Shown here piece after piece: positions 1 through 6,236 of a DNA stretch of 6,584 bases (the first letter of the stretch is position 1; each line of letters starts with the position of its first letter). Where the stretch lies: positions 1 through 6,584 of the forward strand of contig DAOVVL010000116.1 of NCBI GenBank assembly GCA_030637205.1. The letters are read 5' to 3'. Position numbers and translations under genes: made by a program. The notes under the pieces were generated by a model, which was not told the DNA's origin, did no database searches, and saw only the letters and a program-made list of their open reading frames with translations. Source of the DNA: Thalassospiraceae bacterium. GTDB lineage: Bacteria > Pseudomonadota > Alphaproteobacteria > Rhodospirillales > Magnetovibrionaceae.

Positions 1-172
1 CGCAACGTCGTGTCATAAATGTATATACGTTCGCTTGCCATCGAACTCGTTCCAGCTAACTTGTAAGGCCCTCACGAAATTGTGAGCGCGATTTCACATT
101 ACAAACCGCGAGAATGCCCAAAAACCGGGGAATGTACAAGAAATTCCGAAGCTTAAGCCGCCCGCTGAGCTA

Positions 173-198
173 CAGTGCTTGCTTGGCGGTTAGCACTG
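173..198. repeat. 7-bp inverted repeat around a candidate -35 box
   Basis: CAGTGCT (173-179) and AGCACTG (192-198) are perfect reverse complements separated by 12 nt. The intervening bases contain TTGGCG (183-188), the better -35 candidate for the downstream plus-strand gene. The dyad could be an operator that blocks polymerase, or an RNA hairpin. It has no T-tract on either strand, so it is not a plain terminator. A perfect 7-bp dyad can occur by chance in 300 bp, so confidence in a function is low. Confidence 0.3.
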
Positions 199-215
199 AA
201 AGGGTTATTCTCATT

Positions 216-246
216 GAAAATAAAGGCCCAGCTTTCGGGTTGGGCC
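216..246 (-). terminator. Candidate rho-independent terminator reading leftward
   Basis: GGCCCAGC (225-232) and GTTGGGCC (239-246) form an 8-bp stem, with one G-T wobble on the plus strand, closing a 6-nt loop. Read on the minus strand the stem is followed by TTTATTTTC (complement of 224-216), a good terminator tail. On the plus strand the stem is followed by a mixed A/T run, which is poorer. The hairpin therefore best fits termination of leftward transcription. The only leftward genes are nadE-gltX-cysS, which end at 818 beyond a gene on the other strand. A 5'-UTR hairpin of the plus-strand gene is the alternative. Confidence 0.5.
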
Positions 247-287
247 ATAATTATGCGAGCCTGTGGGCAGCGGCCCTCCCACTGCCA

Positions 288-293
288 AAGGGA
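288..293 (+). promoter_or_regulatory. Ribosome-binding site fixing the start at 299
   Basis: AAGGGA lies 5 nt before the ATG at 299-301. An in-frame GTG at 263 would add 12 residues but has no Shine-Dalgarno sequence before it, so the ATG at 299 is preferred. Confidence 0.7.
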
Positions 294-298
294 AATAC

Positions 299-799
299 AT
301 GAACGACACGGTCGATTTTGAACATGATGACGCCTACCCCGAGCTAAGCGCCCGGGCCCAGGACAGCAACGTTAATCCGCAAACCCTGCTGGCAACGGAT
401 TACCTGAACCATTTCAACGAAGTTGTGATGCTGCTGGAAATGCTGGCCGACATGCCTGAGATGATAGAAGAAGTGCGCGAATGGAAACCCAAAGATTACA
501 AGGATCATTTTCGTGACAGCACCATCGCAGACCGCGAACTTGCGGTTGAGGCCTACGATCATGTGCCGCCCAAGTTCAAGGGGCCGTTCGAACAAAACAT
601 CGCGCAAGTTAATTCATTGATCACAACCACCATTGAGCGCCTTGAAAACGATATCGCAGGTGGCGACATGGATTTGGTGCGTGCCAACGCAAAAGCACTT
701 TCAGAAGTGATCCAGAAACTGATGGATATGGCAGGCGCCAACATTCACGGATCGGGCGCCACTTTGGATCAGTCTGAAATTGATAATCTAATTGGTTAA
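299..799 (+). CDS. Conserved-type hypothetical helical protein with a FliM/CheZ-like C-terminal peptide (166 aa)
   Basis: I cannot assign a function. The ATG at 299 follows a good Shine-Dalgarno sequence and gives 166 residues. There is no signal peptide or membrane segment, so it should be cytoplasmic. The N-terminus (about 1-28) is acidic and probably disordered. Residues 30-60 (DYLNHFNEVVMLLEMLADM and onward) look like an amphipathic helix. Residues 61-95 are charged and proline-containing (EWKPKDY, HVPPKF). Residues 97-145 look like a second helical pair. A Gly/Ala linker leads to the last 11 residues, LDQSEIDNLIG. That end resembles the SQxEIDALL peptide at the FliM N-terminus and the QxxVDDLL peptide at the CheZ C-terminus, both of which bind phosphorylated CheY. 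The resemblance comes from memory of those families, and the role is inference. The gene converges on cysS with an 18-bp gap, and no flagellar or chemotaxis gene is nearby. Confidence 0.85.
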   Translation: MNDTVDFEHDDAYPELSARAQDSNVNPQTLLATDYLNHFNEVVMLLEMLADMPEMIEEVREWKPKDYKDHFRDSTIADRELAVEAYDHVPPKFKGPFEQNIAQVNSLITTTIERLENDIAGGDMDLVRANAKALSEVIQKLMDMAGANIHGSGATLDQSEIDNLIG

Positions 800-817
800 A
801 TAGATTAGCCGCGCCGC

Positions 818-2203
818 CTAACCACGACGCCAAGTGGTTCCGTCAGCACTGTCTTCAAGAATAATATTCATGGCTAACAGTTCATCGCGAATTCGATCCG
901 ACGTCGCGAAGTCTTTATCGGTGCGCGCCTGAACACGCTCAGTGATCAACGCATCTATTTCAGCGTCGCTCAGACCGCCAGACTTTGCCGCCCCGCCCTT
1001 GAACCAGCTTTCTGCGCTTTGACCCAGCAATCCGATGAAATTAGCCCCGGCGAGAAAACGTTGTTTGGCTTTTAACTGATCGGCTTCGCTACCAGCTTTG
1101 CCAAGGGCCGCAAGCTTGTGCAGCTCGGCAATAGCCTTGGGCGTATTCAAATCGTCTGACAGTGCTTCAATTATTTCGTCGGGCACCTCGACGTTCTCAG
1201 CACTGATCGTATCGACGATGCGATACCAGCTATCGAGTATACCTTTGGCTTCACTTATTTTGTCTTTGCGAAAATCCATAGGCTGGCGGTAATGGGATTC
1301 CAGCAACACATAACGCACGGCTTCGCCGGGGGATTCATCGAGCAAATCATGCACGGTATAAAAGTTGCCCAGCGATTTAGACATCTTCTCGCCTTCGGCC
1401 ATCAGGTAGCCGTTGTGCATCCACACCTGGGCCATGATGTCGGTGCCATGGCTGCAACGGCTTTGGGCAATTTCGTTTTCATGGTGGGGGAAGATCAGGT
1501 CTTGTCCGCCGCCGTGAATGTCAAACGTGCGCCCTAAATGCTTTTCGCTCATGGCGGAACATTCCAGATGCCAGCCGGGGCGACCCCTGCCCGGCTTTTC
1601 ACCAAACGGGCTTTCCCAACCGGGTTGGTCATCCGTGCTGGGTTTCCACAAAACGAAATCCGCCGGGTCTTTTTTGTAAGGTGCGACCTCAACACGCGCA
1701 CCGGCGATCATTTCATCGCGGTTGCGCCCCGATAGCTCACCGTAACTCTCACAGCTGGAAACAGAAAACAGCACATGGCCATCGGCTTCGTAGGCGTTTC
1801 CGCTTTTAAGCAGCTTTTCGATCATGGTGATCATTTCGGGAATATGTTCGGTCGCGCGCGGCTCAATATCCGGCCCCTGATCGCCCAACGCTTCCATGTC
1901 GACGTGAAACGCTTTTTCGGTTTTGGATGTGATGGCGGAAATATCTTCGCCGGTTTCCTTGGCGCGGTTGATGATCTTGTCGTCCACGTCCGTAATATTT
2001 CTGACGTACGTCACGTGTTCAGCCCCATACACATGGCGCAACAACCGGTTCAGCACATCAAACACCACCACCGGGCGGGCATTGCCGATATGGGCAAAGT
2101 CGTAAACGGTCGGCCCGCACACATAGATGCGCACGTTATCTGCATCCAGCGGCGTGAATTCTTGCTTGTCTCGTGTCAGCGTGTTGTACAGGTGGATCGT
2201 CAA
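818..2203 (-). CDS. cysS: Cysteine--tRNA ligase
   Basis: Cytoplasmic class I aminoacyl-tRNA synthetase that joins cysteine to tRNA-Cys using ATP. The 461-residue length is normal for the family. The Rossmann catalytic domain carries the HIGH-type signature as HIGN (residues 38-41) after YVCGPTVYD, and the KMSKS loop at 273-277. The zinc site that selects cysteine is complete by comparison with the E. coli enzyme: C29, C215 (HLECSAMS), H240 and E244 (PHHENE). The C-terminal part is the helical tRNA-binding region, ending in NIILEDSADGTTWRRG, which is typical. The start is a TTG (complement 2203-2201). No ATG lies upstream before an in-frame TGA at 2218-2216, and residue 1 fits the family N-terminus (xIHLYNTLTR). 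It is the last gene of the nadE-gltX-cysS cluster, 16 nt after gltX. Confidence 0.97.
   Translation of the reverse strand: MTIHLYNTLTRDKQEFTPLDADNVRIYVCGPTVYDFAHIGNARPVVVFDVLNRLLRHVYGAEHVTYVRNITDVDDKIINRAKETGEDISAITSKTEKAFHVDMEALGDQGPDIEPRATEHIPEMITMIEKLLKSGNAYEADGHVLFSVSSCESYGELSGRNRDEMIAGARVEVAPYKKDPADFVLWKPSTDDQPGWESPFGEKPGRGRPGWHLECSAMSEKHLGRTFDIHGGGQDLIFPHHENEIAQSRCSHGTDIMAQVWMHNGYLMAEGEKMSKSLGNFYTVHDLLDESPGEAVRYVLLESHYRQPMDFRKDKISEAKGILDSWYRIVDTISAENVEVPDEIIEALSDDLNTPKAIAELHKLAALGKAGSEADQLKAKQRFLAGANFIGLLGQSAESWFKGGAAKSGGLSDAEIDALITERVQARTDKDFATSDRIRDELLAMNIILEDSADGTTWRRG
820..839. other. Stem-loop at the cysS stop codon
   Basis: AACCAC (820-825) and GTGGTT (834-839) are perfect reverse complements around an 8-nt loop, covering the last sense codons and one base of the stop of cysS. 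Neither strand has a T-tract after it, so it is not a standard intrinsic terminator. It may protect the cysS mRNA 3' end or be coincidental. A second, AT-only style repeat, TAATCTA/TAGATTA (784-790 and 801-807), spans the stop of the convergent gene and is too weak to call. Confidence 0.3.
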
Positions 2204-2221
2204 AATCTTAATCTTTCACCT
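2204..2221 (-). promoter_or_regulatory. cysS ribosome-binding site overlapping the gltX stop codon
   Basis: On the minus strand AGGTGA (complement 2221-2216) begins inside the gltX TAG stop and lies 12 nt before the cysS TTG. The match to the 16S rRNA tail is good but the spacing is long and the start codon weak. This suggests that ribosomes finishing gltX restart at cysS. ATT codons at 2206 and 2212 are closer to the site but are very rare starts. Confidence 0.55.
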
Positions 2222-3548
2222 AATCCTTAGTAAGCCGCTTCAGCGCCTTTTCGCGCCCGATAATGGGTAGTAGTGCCTTTAATTCAGGCCCGTGGTCAAG
2301 CCCGGTGAGCGCCAGCCTGAGCGGCATGAACAAGCCCTTGCCCTTGCGTCCGGTGGCTTCTTTCACGGCCTTGGTCCACTGCCCCCATGTGTCAGCATCA
2401 AAATCGCCTTCGGGCAATACGTCGCGTGCGGCTTTTATAAAGTCCGCATCTTCGGCGTCGATCACCGACGCGATATCGCCGTGACATACGTTCATCCAGT
2501 CTTTCACATCCACTAGGCGTTCTAGGTTTTCGCGCACCGCCAGCCACAACGCTTCGTTGAGCGGACCGATCCCAAGCGCGCTTAAAAGCGTTTCGGCCTC
2601 GCCATACGCCATTTTATGCAGGATTTCGCCATTGAGGCGCGCCAGTTGTTTTGGATCGAACTTGGGCGTGCCGCGCCCGAAGTGGGAAAATTCAAACCCG
2701 TCGGCAAGTGCCAGTTGCGACGATGCCAGTTCGATATCATCAGACGTTCCCAAATGCGCCAGATAGCTCGCCAGTGCCAGCGGCTCAATGCCGTCTTCGC
2801 GCAGTTCTTTCAACGATAGCGACCCGATGCGCTTGGAAAGCCCGCCGCCTTCCATGTCGGTCAATAATGGAAGGTGCGCGAATGTGGGAACTTTGGCGCC
2901 CATGGCTTCAAACATCTGTAACTGCAACGCCGTGTTGGCAACGTGGTCTTCACCGCGCACGACATGGGTGACGCCCATGTCTGCATCGTCCACGGCACTG
3001 GGCAGCATATACAGCCACGTTTCGTCTTCGCGCCTGATGACCGGGTCTGATAAATGACGCGTTTCAAAATGCACATGACCGCGCACTTCATCATCAAAAT
3101 CAATTTCGCCTTCCGCCAGCTTGAAGCGCCAGTGCGCCGTGCGGCCTTCAGCAACATATTCTGCCAGTTTAGCATCGCTGGGCGGGGTATAGATGGGCGG
3201 CTTGCCCTGTGCGCGCAGGCGCTTTCGCATATAATCCAGTTCTTCGCCGGTTTCATAACATGCGTACACCCGGTCTTGCGATTTCAAGGCTTCGAACGCC
3301 TTATCGTACGAAGCCAGTCGTTGCGACTGGTGCTCAACACCGTCCCAATCCAGCCCCAGCCATTTCAGATCGGCCTCGATGGCATCAGCGTATTCAGGCT
3401 TTGATCGTTCAAGGTCGGTATCATCAAAGCGCAAAATAAACTTGCCGCCGCCGTGGCGTGCGCACAACCAGTTGATCAATGCCATGCGCGCGTTACCAAC
3501 GTGCAACAGGCCGGTGGGGCTGGGGGCAAAACGAACGACAACACTCAT
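2220..3548 (-). CDS. gltX: Glutamate--tRNA ligase, GltX2-type (zinc-less)
   Basis: Class I aminoacyl-tRNA synthetase that charges tRNA with glutamate, in the cytoplasm. The ATG at complement 3548-3546 begins MSVVVRFAPSPTG, the family's true N-terminus. An open frame continues 61 codons further upstream, but that stretch is the nadE 3' end read in another frame. The product has 442 residues, somewhat shorter than the roughly 470 of E. coli GltX. HIGH appears as HVGN (16-19), the KMSKS equivalent as LSKRIGS (237-243), and VVRGEDHVANTALQ (196-209) is conserved. The cysteine zinc cluster of E. coli GltX is missing: around residue 97 there is only YACYETGEEL. This form matches the second GluRS found in many alphaproteobacteria, some relatives of which charge mainly tRNA-Gln for amidation by GatCAB. 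That specificity is inferred here. It sits 4 nt after nadE and 16 nt before cysS. Confidence 0.96.
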   Translation of the reverse strand: MSVVVRFAPSPTGLLHVGNARMALINWLCARHGGGKFILRFDDTDLERSKPEYADAIEADLKWLGLDWDGVEHQSQRLASYDKAFEALKSQDRVYACYETGEELDYMRKRLRAQGKPPIYTPPSDAKLAEYVAEGRTAHWRFKLAEGEIDFDDEVRGHVHFETRHLSDPVIRREDETWLYMLPSAVDDADMGVTHVVRGEDHVANTALQLQMFEAMGAKVPTFAHLPLLTDMEGGGLSKRIGSLSLKELREDGIEPLALASYLAHLGTSDDIELASSQLALADGFEFSHFGRGTPKFDPKQLARLNGEILHKMAYGEAETLLSALGIGPLNEALWLAVRENLERLVDVKDWMNVCHGDIASVIDAEDADFIKAARDVLPEGDFDADTWGQWTKAVKEATGRKGKGLFMPLRLALTGLDHGPELKALLPIIGREKALKRLTKD

Positions 3549-3552
3549 AAGA

Positions 3553-5229
3553 TTAAACCTTATTTCCGGCGTTAAAGCCGTTGGTGATGGGATAGCGGCG
3601 ATCGCGGCCAAAGGCGCGCGATGAAATTTTAACCCCCGGTGGGGCCTGGCGGCGTTTGTATTCGGCCCGGTCCAGCATCTGCCAGACGCGCTCGACCACT
3701 TGCGCGCTGTGGCCGCGCGATATGATCTCATCGGTGTGCAGTTCCAACTCGATGAGCGCCGTCAAAATATCGTCCAGTTCTTCATATGGCGGCAACGTGT
3801 CCTGATCGGTCTGGTCCGGTTTCAATTCAGCGGTGGGGGCCTTGGTAATGATGTTTTCCGGCACCACACGGCCACTGGGGCCCATGAGGCCGCCACCATG
3901 GTGTTTGTTGCGCCAGCGGCAAAGTTCCCACACGCGGGTCTTATAGACGTCTTTCAGAACCGAGTAACCCCCGCACATATCGCCATAAAGCGTTGCGTAG
4001 CCCACCGACATTTCAGATTTGTTGCCGGTCGACAGCACCATGTAGTCAAACTTGTTGGAAATGGCCATCAAGATCATGCCGCGCGAGCGCGCCTGAATGT
4101 TTTCTTCCGTGGTGTCCTTGGCGTGGGTGACGAACTGTTCGTCTAGCATGGTTTCGAACGCGCCCATGGCCGGCTCAATGGAAATGCTATCCAGCCGTGC
4201 GCCCAGCAGCTTTGCCGCATCCGCCGCGTCATCAAGGCTTTCCTTGGATGTAAACGGCGACGGCATCATCACGCAATGCACCCGGTCCGCCCCCAACGCA
4301 TCAACGGCCACCGCTGCGCTCAAAGCACTATCGACCCCGCCCGACATTCCGATCAGCACGCCCGGGAAAAAGTTCTTGTCCACGTAATCGTGCAAGCCCA
4401 GCACCAGTGCCAGGTAAATGGCTTCGTTTTCATCAAGCTCAGAAGCGATGCCCGATTTTTCAGGCTGCAAGTCAGCATCGCCGGAAAAAGTTACGGTTTG
4501 TAACGCCACTTCAAACGATGGCAACCGCGCGGCCAGCTCACCGTCGCTGGCCAAAACAAACGATGCGCCATCGAACACCAGTTCATCCTGCCCGCCCACC
4601 AGGTTGACATAAACCAGCGCAAGGCAGCTTTCGCGAACCCGCTTCTTGCTAAGTTCCAGACGCACATCGGATTTGTCCAGCTCGAACGGTGATGCGTTGA
4701 GCACAATCAGCACGCTTGCGCCGTGATCTTTCAGACTTTGGCTGATTTCTTCGCCCCACATGTCTTCACAGGTCATCACGCCCAGTTTATGGCCGCGAAA
4801 ATCAACAGGCTCTGGCTTGGGGCCGGGAGCAAATACGCGCATCTCATCGAACACGCCGTAATTGGGCAACTGGGATTTGGCGACCACGGCCTGAATTTTA
4901 CCGTCGTCCAGCAAAATGGCCGCGTTATAAAGCGCATCCCCATCGACCCCATCGTCCACCCACGGCGCGCTGATCAACAGGCCCGGCCCGCCGTCTGCGG
5001 TGTCAGCCGCCAGCGCCTCAACCGAGGCGCGACACGCGTCCTGAAAGCTTCGCTTCAAGACCAGATCTTCGGGCGGATAGCCAGATACCCCCAATTCGCC
5101 ACACACCACCAGATCCGCAGCCTCACCAGCGGCACTTGCGCGGGCCTTGCGGATGGCATCCAGATTGGCCTCAAGATCGCCGACCTTGGGGTTCAGCTGG
5201 GCCAGGGTGATTTTAATCGGCTCGGTCAT
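3553..5229 (-). CDS. nadE: Glutamine-dependent NAD+ synthetase
   Basis: Catalyses the last step of NAD+ biosynthesis: amidation of deamido-NAD+ with ATP, using ammonia released from glutamine. At 558 residues it is the two-domain form. The N-terminal nitrilase-fold glutaminase (about 1-260) shows the Glu-Lys-Cys triad as E45 (CGELGVSGYPPEDL), K118 (VAKSQLPNYGVFDE) and C154 (VMTCEDMWG). The C-terminal synthetase domain has the ATP pyrophosphatase P-loop SGGVDSA (296-302) and the conserved STGNKSEMSVGYATLYGD (400-417). The C-terminal RRQAPPGVKISSRAFGRDRR is also typical. The ATG at complement 5229-5227 gives MTEPIKITLAQLNPKVGD, matching the family start, yet no Shine-Dalgarno sequence precedes it. 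It is the first gene of the cluster with gltX and cysS, and is divergent from the unknown gene at 5427. Confidence 0.97.
   Translation of the reverse strand: MTEPIKITLAQLNPKVGDLEANLDAIRKARASAAGEAADLVVCGELGVSGYPPEDLVLKRSFQDACRASVEALAADTADGGPGLLISAPWVDDGVDGDALYNAAILLDDGKIQAVVAKSQLPNYGVFDEMRVFAPGPKPEPVDFRGHKLGVMTCEDMWGEEISQSLKDHGASVLIVLNASPFELDKSDVRLELSKKRVRESCLALVYVNLVGGQDELVFDGASFVLASDGELAARLPSFEVALQTVTFSGDADLQPEKSGIASELDENEAIYLALVLGLHDYVDKNFFPGVLIGMSGGVDSALSAAVAVDALGADRVHCVMMPSPFTSKESLDDAADAAKLLGARLDSISIEPAMGAFETMLDEQFVTHAKDTTEENIQARSRGMILMAISNKFDYMVLSTGNKSEMSVGYATLYGDMCGGYSVLKDVYKTRVWELCRWRNKHHGGGLMGPSGRVVPENIITKAPTAELKPDQTDQDTLPPYEELDDILTALIELELHTDEIISRGHSAQVVERVWQMLDRAEYKRRQAPPGVKISSRAFGRDRRYPITNGFNAGNKV
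3557..3561 (-). promoter_or_regulatory. gltX ribosome-binding site inside the nadE 3' end
   Basis: AAGGT (complement 3561-3557) lies 8 nt before the gltX ATG and overlaps the last two codons of nadE (Lys-Val). It supports the start at 3548 and suggests translational coupling between nadE and gltX. Confidence 0.6.
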
Positions 5230-5426
5230 GGGTTCTGATTGTACTCAATTGGGTTGGGTTTGCGGCTTCGAATTTAGTCTCAATTTTGGCGAGGGTAGGC
5301 ATCAAGCCCCGCAAATGCAAGCCACACAGGTCTTTCGTCGCGCCTGCGCCCGCCATGGGGTCGAAATCGTCTGGAAACCGCGCCAAGTTCGTGTTCTGAT
5401 GCAAGCGATTCCAAGGGGGAACCTGA
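5230..5426. promoter_or_regulatory. Divergent promoter region between nadE and the 269-residue protein gene
   Basis: These 197 bp must carry the promoters of the nadE-gltX-cysS cluster (leftward) and of the unknown gene (rightward). For nadE the best -10 is TACAAT (complement 5243-5238). It would put the transcript start about 2 nt before the ATG, a nearly leaderless mRNA, consistent with the missing ribosome-binding site. A matching -35 is poor (GCCGCA at 17 nt spacing). I found no convincing rightward promoter. No riboswitch or clear operator is visible. Confidence 0.4.
5413..5420 (+). promoter_or_regulatory. Ribosome-binding site fixing the start at 5427
   Basis: AAGGGGGA lies 6 nt before the ATG. 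A TGA stop at 5424-5426 is in frame immediately upstream, so translation cannot begin earlier, and the next in-frame Met is residue 23. Confidence 0.8.
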
Positions 5427-6236
5427 ATGAAGCAACCGCAATTCGTCTCGCCGGACTTAACCCGTGAAAAGAACCACGCCCGTTCGCGCGCCATGGCTGA
5501 AGCCGTAATATCGGCCTTTGCCGCGACCTTAAAAAGCGAAGCGCGCAAGAAAGGTGGCTTTCTGACCCTGCCCGACATCGAAGATCTTGATGTTGCTTTT
5601 CAGGAAAAAATATCTGAACTGACCAAGGTTTTCGAACATTCCTTTAATGACGCCGCGCGCGAACAGGAAGACCTGAAATGGCAACAGATCAAGCGCCCTG
5701 CGTTTGACCGCCTGATGGTCAAGCGGTTTGCCGATCATTTCATGGTCAAGGACGCAGAAGGCGTACCCCACGGAACCTTCAGCCGCCGCATTCTGCCCGG
5801 ATTTTTTCTGGCGCTCAACATGTTGATGGGCCCCGACGCGATGGAAGAATTTCATGGCCGATGCGACGCCATCATGGGGCGTGTAATGAAAGGCATCGTT
5901 CCGGTGGACTGGGATTTGCTGGACCACAACGACGATATGAACGATGTGATCCTGGATGCCCAACTGGCCATGTTGTGGCAGTTTAGCGATACTAAGAAGC
6001 GCGCCGACTGGTTCATTAAACTGGTGAATGCCAACTTGGCCCCGGCCCACGAAGGCGCAGCGCAGGTCGAGGTTTACTGGGAACTGGACCACCGCAGCTT
6101 TTTGATCCTGATCAACGGATTGTTATCTGACTTGAAACAGGTCGTGCACGAGCCTCAGGCGTGGAAACGGCTCAAACGCCGCCACCCCGATATCAATCAA
6201 GCAGAGATTTTCGAAATTCTGGAGCGCCTAAGCTAG
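5427..6236 (+). CDS. Hypothetical protein, 269 aa, unknown function
   Basis: I do not recognise this protein. The start is well fixed by a strong Shine-Dalgarno sequence and an in-frame TGA directly before the ATG. There is no signal peptide and no convincing membrane helix, so it is probably cytoplasmic. Residues 10-40 are basic and helical. Residues 50-90 (IEDLDVAFQEKISELTKVFE and onward) look like charged amphipathic helix. Residues 90-135 are a mixed basic/hydrophobic block (RPAFDRLMVKRFADHF, then SRRILPGFFLALNMLMGPD). Residues 136-205 are helical with an acidic patch (DHNDDMNDVILDAQ). Residues 213-240 form a hydrophobic helix after VEVYWELDHRSF, and the basic tail (WKRLKRRHP) ends in EIFEILERLS. 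No catalytic motif stands out; only three histidines (H105, H115, H143) and one cysteine (C146) precede residue 160. It is divergent from nadE and overlaps the DAHP synthase gene by 9 bp tail to tail. Composition matches its neighbours, with no sign of recent transfer. Confidence 0.88.
   Translation: MKQPQFVSPDLTREKNHARSRAMAEAVISAFAATLKSEARKKGGFLTLPDIEDLDVAFQEKISELTKVFEHSFNDAAREQEDLKWQQIKRPAFDRLMVKRFADHFMVKDAEGVPHGTFSRRILPGFFLALNMLMGPDAMEEFHGRCDAIMGRVMKGIVPVDWDLLDHNDDMNDVILDAQLAMLWQFSDTKKRADWFIKLVNANLAPAHEGAAQVEVYWELDHRSFLILINGLLSDLKQVVHEPQAWKRLKRRHPDINQAEIFEILERLS

Larger units (their letters stand above)
1..298. other. Gene-free leader region upstream of the 166-residue protein gene
   Basis: I see no convincing gene here. 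The one open frame of note (114-302, plus strand, 62 codons) has no Shine-Dalgarno sequence and no recognisable product. The region holds several short inverted repeats: CTCAC/GTGAG at 71-75 and 82-86, TGTGA/TCACA at 81-85 and 94-98, CAGTGCT/AGCACTG at 173-179 and 192-198, and a GC-rich hairpin at 225-246. A weak sigma70-like promoter can be proposed for the plus-strand gene: TTGGCG at 183-188, a 17-nt spacer, then TATTCT at 206-211. It matches the consensus at four of six positions in each box, so it is only a candidate. Confidence 0.5.

Noticed and set aside
150..175. Minus-strand bases GTAGCTCAGCGGG that look like a tRNA D-arm
   Set aside because: There is no closing GAGC for the D-stem, no T-loop at the right distance and no acceptor pairing, so it is not a tRNA gene.
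263..298. GTG start that would lengthen the 166-residue protein by 12 residues
   Set aside because: No ribosome-binding site precedes it, whereas AAGGGA is well placed for the ATG at 299.
114..302. 62-codon plus-strand frame whose TGA overlaps the ATG at 299 (ATGA), as in translational coupling
   Set aside because: It has no Shine-Dalgarno sequence, weak third-position bias and no recognisable product, and it contains the dyads and the hairpin. The ATGA overlap is probably chance, though a leader peptide cannot be fully excluded.
1775..2230. Long plus-strand frame opposite cysS (151 codons)
   Set aside because: It is a shadow of the cysS coding sequence and has no independent support.
3549..3731. 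N-terminal 61-codon extension of gltX
   Set aside because: It lies wholly over the nadE 3' end in another frame and is unlike any GltX N-terminus; MSVVVRFAPSPTG is the real start.
5213..5578. 121-codon minus-strand frame over the divergent region
   Set aside because: It overlaps the starts of both nadE and the well-supported gene at 5427 and shows no protein-like motif.
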